This document shows positions 8,240 through 14,321 of a stretch of 20,325 nucleotides of DNA, piece after piece. Position 1 is the first letter of the stretch. Every line of letters starts with the position of its first letter. A program made the translations under genes and the position numbers. The notes below the pieces were generated by a model. That model ran no database searches, was not told the DNA's origin, and worked only from the letters and a program-made list of their open reading frames with translations. The stretch covers positions 1 to 20,325 of the forward strand of contig CAKUJH010000045.1 of NCBI GenBank assembly GCA_934661375.1. Direction: 5' to 3'. The DNA is from an uncultured Victivallales bacterium (GTDB lineage Bacteria; Verrucomicrobiota; Lentisphaeria; Victivallales; UBA1829).

Positions 8240-8267
8240 TTGACAATCATCAAAAGGGGATTATATT
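8240..8267 (+). promoter_or_regulatory. Promoter of tRNA-Arg
   Basis: A perfect -35 box TTGACA (8240-8245) and -10 box TATATT (8262-8267) are separated by 16 bases, and the tRNA begins 17 bases after the -10 box. The decamer TTATATTACT over the -10 box recurs exactly at 8679-8688, ahead of the helicase gene. Confidence 0.75.
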
Positions 8268-8283
8268 ACTTTGAATATTGGAT

Positions 8284-8360
8284 GCACCCGTAGCTCAGCT
8301 GGATAGAGCGTCTGCCTCCGGAGTAGAAGGTCGTGGGTTCGAATCCCGCCGGGTGCACCA
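8284..8360 (+). tRNA. tRNA-Arg (anticodon CCG)
   Basis: The 77-base cloverleaf is complete. The acceptor stem GCACCCG pairs with CGGGTGC. The D-arm contains GCTCAGCTGGATAGAGC. The anticodon stem TCTGC/GTAGA encloses the loop CTCCGGA with anticodon CCG, which reads CGG arginine codons. The T-arm is GTGGG-TTCGAAT-CCCGC. The discriminator base A and the CCA end are encoded. A good promoter lies just upstream. The gene stands alone between two copies of a MITE-like element and marks the change from metabolic genes to a defence-type operon. tRNA genes often serve as integration sites, but I saw no second copy of the tRNA 3' end in the window. Confidence 0.95.
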
Positions 8361-8423
8361 TTCATTTTCAACCAGTTATGACTTTTTCAATATTCCCGAA
8401 AACAAAACTTTTCACCAGTTTTT

Positions 8424-8472
8424 CACCACTAACCGCGGAAAACCATGGAAAAATATAGCAAAAAACAGAGAA
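8424..8472 (+). repeat. Decayed copy of the ACCACGGAA-type repeat
   Basis: The stretch CACCACTAACCGCGGAAAAC, then CATGGAAAAATATAGC and an A-rich tail with ACAGAGAA, resembles the clean repeat at 13239-13276 (CCACGAACCACGGAAAACAC and onward), with several substitutions. If correct, the repeat was present upstream of the operon as well as inside it. The rest of the gap between the tRNA and the helicase gene holds the second MITE and a promoter; I see no gene in it. Confidence 0.35.
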
Positions 8473-8476
8473 CGGG

Positions 8477-8598
8477 GACGCGACTGCCAAAAGTCTGCAG
8501 CTGGTAAAAACAATAGCTTTCCCATACATTGTTCACGCTCAAAACATAACTGTGTTTTTATGAAATTTCTCGATTCTCGGACTTTTGGCAGTGCCGTC
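8477..8598. mobile_element. MITE-like element, copy 2 (122 bases)
   Basis: This copy aligns to copy 1 without gaps, with 7 mismatches in 122 bases. Apart from one at the second base, all mismatches fall in the right-hand half. The left end GACGCGACTGCCAAAAGTC and the right end GACTTTTGGCAGTGCCGTC are 19-base inverted repeats with two mismatches. The internal AACAAT/ATTGTT pair is kept, and the central palindrome is GAAATTTC here against GAAAATTTTC in copy 1, so symmetry survives the substitutions. The flanks (AACGGG and TATGCA) show no target duplication, so this copy is older, moved by recombination, or has altered flanks. Confidence 0.75.
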
Positions 8599-8652
8599 TA
8601 TGCACAGCGCAAACTCAAAACCTTGAAATTTTTTCAGCAAAATGTTTCAGCT

Positions 8653-8685
8653 GGACATTTAATGTCCATGTGATGGTGTTATATT
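8653..8685 (+). promoter_or_regulatory. Predicted promoter and palindromic operator of the defence operon
   Basis: GGACATT-T-AATGTCC (8653-8667) is a perfect 15-base palindrome. Thirteen bases further on is TATATT (8680-8685), in the same decamer TTATATTACT as the tRNA promoter. The palindrome overlaps where the -35 region should be (8657-8662), and no good -35 hexamer is present, which suggests a regulated or activated promoter. The helicase start codon follows after 24 bases, with AAAGGA as ribosome-binding site. Confidence 0.5.
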
Positions 8686-8709
8686 ACTGAAAAACAGAAA
8701 GGATTTTCA

Positions 8710-11700
8710 ATGCAGCTTATCAATAATAAACAGGTAAAAGCCGGAGATTTCCTCTCCGGGCATATCACGATGAACTCTCATCTTTCGGTGGTTTCTGCCC
8801 TCTTTTCCATTTATGCTTTTGAAATGCTGGAAGACAAACTGCCATTCATCCAAAAACTGCGTCTGCTTTTTTCTGTCCCCCTTAATATTCAGGATAATCT
8901 TGCTTTGATCGGGGAAGCCGATGAACGAAAACTCCGGAACCGCCTGACTCAGCAGTTTGTGGCGAAGAAATGTCGAGAATGGCTTGAGGCGAACAGCGAA
9001 ATCCGGCAGGCAACGGACAAAAATATTGTCCAGCAAAACGTCTTCTGTACCGAAAATGCAGCCTTGCAAGGCAGTGCCGACCTGACAGCTGCCGGGCTGG
9101 GATTTGTCACTTCCATACGGCGCGATATATGCACCGGCTTTGAAGAACAGGAAACCATTCAGGTAGTTGCCGAATGGTTCGAATCAATCTGGAACGATGC
9201 CCGGTACATTCAGGATATCAAAAAATCTTTCCTTGAACAATTGAAGTGGCTCGGCTCCGACAAGGCTCCCGATTTCATTTATTACTTGATTCTTTACCAT
9301 ATTTTTACGAATACGCTCGGAGAACTGGATGAGGAAAAAATCATCAAAACCAAAACGGGAATTAAAGAACATCTTATCTGGAAAAAACTTTATAAATTTC
9401 AGAAAGACGGAGTTCTCGGCGCCATTGACAAACTGGAAAAGTACAACGGATGCATCATTGCCGACAGTGTAGGTCTCGGAAAGACTTTTGAGGCTCTCGC
9501 CATCATCAAATACTACGAACTGCGGAATGACCGCGTTCTTGTCCTGTGCCCGAAACGTTTGCGGGATAACTGGACGCTGTATCTCCAGAATGATGAACGG
9601 AATATTTTCTGTGACGACCGTTTCCGTTATGATGTGCTGAATCATTCCGATCTGAGCCGGATTTCCGGATTTTCCGGGGACATAAATCTGGAAACTGTAA
9701 AATGGGGCAACTACGACCTTGTGGTCATTGATGAATCCCATAACTTCCGGAATAATGCACCAAACAAGAAAAAAGGACTGTCCCGATATAAACGTCTGAT
9801 GCGGGACATTATCCGCTCCGGGGTCAAAACCAAAGTTCTGATGCTTTCCGCCACTCCTGTCAATAACAAGATGAACGACCTGAAAAACCAGGTTTTCTTC
9901 ATTACCGAAGGCATGGACGCCGCATTGGCTGATGCCGGAATCCCCAGCATTGAAAATACCTTGCGGAAAGCGCAGGCATGCTTCAACCGCTGGCTGGATA
10001 CGGGTAATCGGGATTCCCGTGAACTCCTGGCGGCCATGAATTTCGACTACTTCCAGCTGCTGGATCTGCTGACCATTGCCCGGTCCCGCAAGCATATTGA
10101 AAAATACTACAATCTTGCAGAGATCGGCAAGTTCCCGGAGCGCAGACGCCCCATCAACGTTAAGGAGGACATTGACACGGAAGGACATTTTCCCCCGCTC
10201 AAAGAGGTCAATAAAACCATCCAGCGGCTGCATCTGGCCGCCTACTCACCTCTGAAATACATCCTCCCGGAAAAACGGGATGAGTACAGTGAAAAGTATG
10301 ACATCGAAACGGAGGGCGGTTCCATCTTCAAACAGGCGGACCGCGAAGAAAACCTCATTCAGTTGATGCGCGTAAATCTGCTCAAACGAATGGAAAGCTC
10401 GATTTATTCCTTCGCCATCACCACCCGGAAACTGCTGATCATGGTGAATTCCATTCTGACCAGAATTGAAAATTATGAACGGAATCTCGATACCGGTAAT
10501 TTTGATTTCAAGGAGCTGAACATCAACGAAATAGAAGTGGATTCGGATGAGCTGACGGATTTGCTGATCGGAAATCAGATCAAGGTCCTGATTCAGGACT
10601 GCGATCTCATCCGCTGGAAGCAGGAGCTGCGAGCAGACCAGGAACATTTGATGGAACTGCTCCACATCTCCGAACAAATCTCGCCGGAACGCGACCGGAA
10701 ACTGGAGGCGTTGAAACAGCTTATTTCGGAAAAAATAAACAGCCCTGTCAATCCGGGCAACAGAAAAATTCTGGTTTTCACAGCGTTTGCGGATACAGCA
10801 GAATATCTCTATAAAGAAATTGCAGAATGGGCGCAAACGGAGTTCGGCATTCATTCCGCACTGGTCTGCGGCACAGGAACAAACCGTACAACCATGAAAA
10901 ACGTGCGTCTGGACCTGCATTCCATCCTGACGAATTTTTCTCCGAAATCCAAGGAACGCGCCAAGAGCCACCCCGGAATGACGGAGGAGATCGACCTCCT
11001 GTTCGCCACGGACTGCATTTCCGAAGGACAGAACCTGCAGGACTGCGACTACCTTGTCAATTATGACATTCACTGGAACCCGGTCCGCATTATCCAGCGG
11101 TTCGGACGTATCGACCGTATCGGCTCGACCAACGGCTCCATTCAGCTGGTGAACTTCTGGCCCAACATGGAACTGGACGAATACATCAATCTGGAAGCGC
11201 GTGTCTCCGGGCGCATGGTACTGCTGGACATCTCCGCAACCGGCGAGGAGAACGTGATTGAGTTCAACGACAAGAAGATGAATGACCTGGAATACCGCCG
11301 CAAACAGCTTCAGCAGCTGCAGGATGCCGTCCTTGATCTGGAAGACATCTCCGGCGGAATTTCCATCACCGACCTGACGTTGAACGATTTCCGCATAGAT
11401 CTGACCGGATACATGAAAAATCATCTGCCGCTGCTGGAGTGCACTCCGTTTGGCGCGAGAGCCGCGGCGGCTCTGGATCTGACCTTTCTGAAACAGGAAT
11501 TCCAGCCGGGCGCGATTTTCTGTCTCAAGGACATGAGCGGCAAAGCCCCGGTGGAAGCCGGCTATTCTCTTGCCCCGTATTACCTGGTGTTCGTGGCGGA
11601 TGACGGCACGGTTCAGCTCAATTTCAATCAGCCGAAGCAAGTACTGGACGTACTGAAAAAAGAATGTATTGGCTATTCTTCACCGCAGGCTGCCGCTGTT

Positions 11701-11937
11701 GCCAGATTCAACCAGAAAACACAGTCCGGCAAAAATATGAGCCATTATCAGGATCTGCTGGAGAAAGCAGTATCGGCAATTGTCGGCAAACAGCAGGAAC
11801 AGGGAGTAAAATCTTTGTTCCAGCGCGGCGGCATCCGGCTTTCCGGCGATACCGACCGACGAGTGGAAGATTTCGAAGTCGTCGCCTTCATTGCACTTAT
11901 AAAAACCACGGAAAACACGGATGGACACGAAAAATGA
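8710..11937 (+). CDS. SNF2-like superfamily 2 helicase with degenerate PLD-like N-terminus
   Basis: This 1075-residue ATPase is the first gene of the operon. Helicase motifs appear in order: FQKDGV near 234; motif I ADSVGLGKT at about 251-259; DESH at 341-344; motif III LSATPVNN from 379; then the second RecA-like domain with ILVFTAFADTAEYL, LLFATDCISEGQNLQDCDYL and RFGRIDRIGS (motif VI, from about 797). The first 150 residues resemble phospholipase D-like domains fused to such helicases: SVVSALFSIYAFEML, KKCREWLEAN, and ALQGSADLTAAGLGF where active domains have GSSNFT-GLG. The HxK of an HKD site is not visible, so this domain probably binds rather than cuts. The last residues (TTENTDGHEK) come from a repeat. 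The stop overlaps the next start by ATGA. Such helicases are known beside type III restriction genes and DUF4391. Confidence 0.85.
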   Translation: MQLINNKQVKAGDFLSGHITMNSHLSVVSALFSIYAFEMLEDKLPFIQKLRLLFSVPLNIQDNLALIGEADERKLRNRLTQQFVAKKCREWLEANSEIRQATDKNIVQQNVFCTENAALQGSADLTAAGLGFVTSIRRDICTGFEEQETIQVVAEWFESIWNDARYIQDIKKSFLEQLKWLGSDKAPDFIYYLILYHIFTNTLGELDEEKIIKTKTGIKEHLIWKKLYKFQKDGVLGAIDKLEKYNGCIIADSVGLGKTFEALAIIKYYELRNDRVLVLCPKRLRDNWTLYLQNDERNIFCDDRFRYDVLNHSDLSRISGFSGDINLETVKWGNYDLVVIDESHNFRNNAPNKKKGLSRYKRLMRDIIRSGVKTKVLMLSATPVNNKMNDLKNQVFFITEGMDAALADAGIPSIENTLRKAQACFNRWLDTGNRDSRELLAAMNFDYFQLLDLLTIARSRKHIEKYYNLAEIGKFPERRRPINVKEDIDTEGHFPPLKEVNKTIQRLHLAAYSPLKYILPEKRDEYSEKYDIETEGGSIFKQADREENLIQLMRVNLLKRMESSIYSFAITTRKLLIMVNSILTRIENYERNLDTGNFDFKELNINEIEVDSDELTDLLIGNQIKVLIQDCDLIRWKQELRADQEHLMELLHISEQISPERDRKLEALKQLISEKINSPVNPGNRKILVFTAFADTAEYLYKEIAEWAQTEFGIHSALVCGTGTNRTTMKNVRLDLHSILTNFSPKSKERAKSHPGMTEEIDLLFATDCISEGQNLQDCDYLVNYDIHWNPVRIIQRFGRIDRIGSTNGSIQLVNFWPNMELDEYINLEARVSGRMVLLDISATGEENVIEFNDKKMNDLEYRRKQLQQLQDAVLDLEDISGGISITDLTLNDFRIDLTGYMKNHLPLLECTPFGARAAAALDLTFLKQEFQPGAIFCLKDMSGKAPVEAGYSLAPYYLVFVADDGTVQLNFNQPKQVLDVLKKECIGYSSPQAAAVARFNQKTQSGKNMSHYQDLLEKAVSAIVGKQQEQGVKSLFQRGGIRLSGDTDRRVEDFEVVAFIALIKTTENTDGHEK

Positions 11938-11938
11938 A
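11904..11938 (+). repeat. ACCACGGAA-type repeat at the helicase/GxxExxY junction
   Basis: AACCACGGAAAACACGGATG and the following GACACGAAAAATGAA form the repeat. It encodes the last residues of the helicase in one frame and supplies the ATG of the next gene in another. It differs from the repeat at 12349-12383 at only 3 of 35 positions, including the start codon, so repeat and GxxExxY gene appear to travel together. Confidence 0.8.
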
Positions 11939-12308
11939 ATTGATTTATGAAAACGAATCATTCGCCTTGCGTGGCGCCTTTTTTGAGGTGTACAAAACGC
12001 TTGGCTGCGGATTTCTGGAAGCGGTGTATCAGGAAGCATTGTCAAAGGAATTTGAGATCTGCAAAATCCCTTTTCTGGAACAAGTAGAATTGAAGCTGCA
12101 ATACAAGGGTGTTCCCATGAAGCAGACATATAAGCCGGATTTTCTTTGCTATGGGAAAATTATTGTTGAAATCAAAGCTGCGTCGGCTATTGCTCCGGAA
12201 CATGATGCACAACTTATAAACTACATGCGTATTACGGGAATGAAACTTGGTTTTCTTGTTAATTTTGGACATTACCCGAAACTGGAATTGAAAAGGTTTG
12301 TATTATGA
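11934..12308 (+). CDS. GxxExxY protein (PDDEXK_3-type)
   Basis: This 124-residue protein carries the family hallmark GFLEAVY (G26, E29, Y32) followed by QEAL. It also carries a nuclease-like core: Pro68-Asp69-Phe, then Glu79-Ile-Lys81 in KIIVEIKA. Asp69, Glu79 and Lys81 form a PD-(D/E)xK arrangement. The C-terminal half (HDAQLINYMRITGMKLGFLVNFG) is also typical. The family is placed with PD-(D/E)xK nuclease folds, but its biochemical role is not established as far as I know. I chose ATG 11934 because it overlaps the helicase stop by four bases (ATGA) and the family begins with a similar short lead. Its own stop overlaps the ATG of a truncated DUF4391 copy in the same ATGA manner. A second, deleted copy lies 90 bases downstream. 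Confidence 0.85.
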   Translation: MKLIYENESFALRGAFFEVYKTLGCGFLEAVYQEALSKEFEICKIPFLEQVELKLQYKGVPMKQTYKPDFLCYGKIIVEIKAASAIAPEHDAQLINYMRITGMKLGFLVNFGHYPKLELKRFVL

Positions 12309-12349
12309 GCAATCTATCTCTTCCGAGTATTCAGTGGTTCCAGCGATAA
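12305..12349 (+). pseudogene. Duplicated, truncated start of the DUF4391 gene
   Basis: The 14-codon frame begins ATGAGCAATCTATCTCTTCC, identical to the true DUF4391 start at 12478. It stays identical through GAGTATTCAGTG and shares GGTTCCA, after which it diverges and stops at TAA. The full gene has one extra in-frame TATTCAGTG (a 9-base tandem repeat). The fragment overlaps the stop of the complete GxxExxY gene exactly as the real gene overlaps the deleted one. It is a scar of duplication or insertion and is unlikely to encode a functional peptide. Confidence 0.8.
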
Positions 12350-12383
12350 ACCACGGAACACACGGATGGACACAGAAAATGAA
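12349..12383 (+). repeat. ACCACGGAA-type repeat before the deleted GxxExxY copy
   Basis: AACCACGGAACACACGGATG followed by GACACAGAAAATGAA. It includes the TAA of the truncated DUF4391 start at its left edge and an ATGAA at its right edge, corresponding to the start of the complete GxxExxY gene. Confidence 0.8.
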
Positions 12384-12397
12384 AGGAATCTTTTGTA

Positions 12398-12481
12398 ATG
12401 TACGGGATATTTTTTGAAGTTTACAGAATGTCAGGTTATACCTTGCCGGAACAACTGGATTTGAAGAGATTTATATTATGA
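12398..12481 (+). pseudogene. Internally deleted second GxxExxY gene
   Basis: The frame reads MYGIFFEVYRMSGYT and then LPEQLDLKRFIL before TGA. The first part matches RGAFFEVYKTLGCGF of the complete gene (its residues 13-27), and the end matches PKLELKRFVL, its C-terminus. The roughly 80 residues between, with the GxxExxY hallmark and the nuclease core, are missing. The original start (ATGAA at 12379) is out of frame with this remainder. The stop overlaps the DUF4391 ATG (12478) as ATGA. The fragment is therefore non-functional as a protein, but its end may still be translated to couple ribosomes into DUF4391. Confidence 0.8.
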
Positions 12482-13239
12482 GCAATCTATCTCTTCCGAG
12501 TATTCAGTGTATTCAGTGGTTCCATTTTCCGGAGAACTGTTGTGTCGATCAGCGGATCGGGAAGGCTTTGTTTGCCGACAATGGACCGCTCACCCCGGCT
12601 GACCGGCGCACCTTCCGCAATGAGATTGAGGAAATCTGCTGTTCCTATGTACTGGACGAAAACCACGGCGTCATGCTCACGCCGTATTCGGACACCGAAC
12701 ACGATTACACCTGTCTGGCACAGATTGATGTCTTCCTCAAAAAGCCGGGAAAAGCAGTCCGGGTGGCGGAACTCTGTCACCGGGCAATGCCGTATCCGCT
12801 GATTGTCATCCTCCATGACGGAGAATCACTGATGTTTTCCATGGCGGAAAAACGGTTCAGCCGGGACGGCAAGGAACAGGTCGTTCTGGAACGGTGTGTT
12901 CATACGGATTGGCTGGAACCTGCCGCACTGACCGCGTTTCATGCAGCGGCAGCTTTCCCGAAATTCCGCAAAGCCTCCTTCCGGGAGCTGTATTCTTTTT
13001 ATTTTGAAATGCTGGAAGCCTTGAATTGTTCCAGGATTACGGGTATATTACAAACGGAAGGAGTGGACCCCGTGCGGCGGCGGGAACTGTTGACAGCATT
13101 GCATCAGCTTCAAATCCAGCTGGATGAACTGAAAGCAAAGGCAAAAAAAGAAAGTGAACTCGCCCGGCTGGTGGAATTCAATATGCAGGCGAAGAGAATC
13201 AACCACGAAATTCACGAAATTCACGAAAAATTAAAATAA
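12478..13239 (+). CDS. DUF4391-like protein of a type III restriction-associated module
   Basis: This 253-residue soluble protein fits the DUF4391 layout as I recall it. An N-terminal segment with a short basic/hydrophobic lead (GKALFADNGPLTPADRRTFRNEIEEICCSYVL) is followed by a central beta-rich part (DYTCLAQIDVFLKKPGKAVRVAELCHRAMPYPLIVILHDGESLMFSMAEKRF). A C-terminal helical part (RRRELLTALHQLQIQLDELKAKAKKESELARLVEFNMQAKRI) is probably a coiled coil. DUF4391 genes commonly stand between an SNF2-like helicase and type III mod/res genes, as here; their function is not established. The last residues NHEIHEIHEKLK are encoded by a dispersed repeat and are probably an addition. The ATG is shared with the stop of the deleted GxxExxY copy. 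The assignment is from pattern memory and context. Confidence 0.7.
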   Translation: MSNLSLPSIQCIQWFHFPENCCVDQRIGKALFADNGPLTPADRRTFRNEIEEICCSYVLDENHGVMLTPYSDTEHDYTCLAQIDVFLKKPGKAVRVAELCHRAMPYPLIVILHDGESLMFSMAEKRFSRDGKEQVVLERCVHTDWLEPAALTAFHAAAAFPKFRKASFRELYSFYFEMLEALNCSRITGILQTEGVDPVRRRELLTALHQLQIQLDELKAKAKKESELARLVEFNMQAKRINHEIHEIHEKLK

Positions 13240-13280
13240 ACCACGAACCACGGAAAACACGGAAAGACACAGAAAGCAGG
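13200..13280 (+). repeat. ACCACGGAA-type repeat, compound copy at the DUF4391/TM-protein junction
   Basis: Two parts are visible. CCACGAAATTCACGAAATTC is read as the HEIHEIHE tail of the DUF4391 protein. After the stop (13237-13239) comes AACCACGAACCACGGAAAAC and then ACGGAAAGACACAGAAAG. The AGGA of GCAGGATGG near its right end lies at ribosome-binding distance from the ATG at 13289. Confidence 0.75.
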
Positions 13281-13288
13281 ATGGATAA

Positions 13289-14257
13289 ATGAGGAAAAAG
13301 TATTTGGTAAGCATCAAGGATTATTGCAAAGAGCAATCCATTGCCGAAGTTGAACCGAAAAAAGGGGATACAACATGGAATTGGAGTAAATACTTCATGC
13401 CGTTTTTGCTCAGTATTTTGCTTTTTGCCTTTCTGGGCTTGGCGGTTCTAATCATTTACATAAATTTTTATAAAACCAAGAATATTGCTACGGCTCCAAT
13501 TAAAATGGAATTATCTATTGTTTCCGAGAAGGATGCAGAAACATACTTGACATCCAGTTCAGCTAAACAAGTGTTACAGGAAACTGCACTGCAGGCATTT
13601 TATCAGGGACGAAAAGAAGCGCAGGAAGAGTATGATAAAAACTTTGCAACATTGCTAACGGTTCTAACCATTTTCGGTATTGCCTGGCCGGTAATTATTG
13701 GTTATTTACAGCATATGCGCTACACCGAAGAACGAGCTCAACTTGAAACTGCAATGCGAACTGAAATTGAACATCAAAATTTATTGCAGCAAAAACAAAT
13801 AGAAGAGCATAATAAAAACTATACCAAAATAAAAAAAGATTTTTACATGCTCTTAGGAAAACTTAATATACAACTTATTCAAGATAAAGGACTTAATCTA
13901 TCAAAACTTGCTAAGAATTGTTTGGGAGGAGATGAACATTTTTATGCACCACCAAAAGCAACGGAGTTTTTTCTGATGCTGATACTGTCTGTAAAAAGTT
14001 TTTATGAAGCAGAAAAAATTTGTCCGACTCAAGTATATAACGCTGATAGTTCTCTTTGGCATTTAAATGAAGTTAGCCTTTTAATTCATAATTTTGCACG
14101 GAATTATCTGGGTATTGACTGCGATAAAATTATTGGTCCTCTCAATGAAATCATTGCGTATGTTGAAGAATTAAATCAAAAATCTTCAGCAGTGAGAGAA
14201 GCCTTAAACAACCTAAACGACGCGAAAAACTCAATAATCAAAAACAAAGACAAATAG
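13289..14257 (+). CDS. Two-TM coiled-coil membrane protein of unknown function
   Basis: I do not recognise a family for this 322-residue protein. Two hydrophobic helices stand out: residues about 36-60 (FMPFLLSILLFAFLGLAVLI) and 119-141 (FATLLTVLTIFGIAWPVIIG). Between them are about 58 polar residues. After the second helix comes a charged heptad-like stretch (about 143-185, rich in E, Q and K), probably a coiled coil, then a helical domain of about 135 residues. The gene is markedly AT-rich (17 of 60 GC at 13981-14040), unlike the flanking defence genes, so it looks recently acquired. It lies between DUF4391 and mod in the same direction, with a repeat at its left edge and only 64 bases before mod. 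A membrane effector linked to the restriction system is possible, as is unrelated cargo. Confidence 0.7.
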   Translation: MRKKYLVSIKDYCKEQSIAEVEPKKGDTTWNWSKYFMPFLLSILLFAFLGLAVLIIYINFYKTKNIATAPIKMELSIVSEKDAETYLTSSSAKQVLQETALQAFYQGRKEAQEEYDKNFATLLTVLTIFGIAWPVIIGYLQHMRYTEERAQLETAMRTEIEHQNLLQQKQIEEHNKNYTKIKKDFYMLLGKLNIQLIQDKGLNLSKLAKNCLGGDEHFYAPPKATEFFLMLILSVKSFYEAEKICPTQVYNADSSLWHLNEVSLLIHNFARNYLGIDCDKIIGPLNEIIAYVEELNQKSSAVREALNNLNDAKNSIIKNKDK

Positions 14258-14321
14258 TCTTGAGAAATATTGATTACTGGAATTACTACAGAGTCTGTTA
14301 ATGAACAAGGAGATTTGAGAT

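Noticed and set aside
8336..8360. Attachment-site duplication of the tRNA-Arg 3' end within the window
   Set aside because: I looked for a second copy of the tRNA 3' end (TTCGAATCCCGCC and GGGTGCACCA) through 20325 and found none.
8278..8673. Open frame of 131 codons running through the tRNA-Arg gene and the second MITE
   Set aside because: Its first third is the tRNA itself and the rest is repeat sequence; the frame is open by chance.
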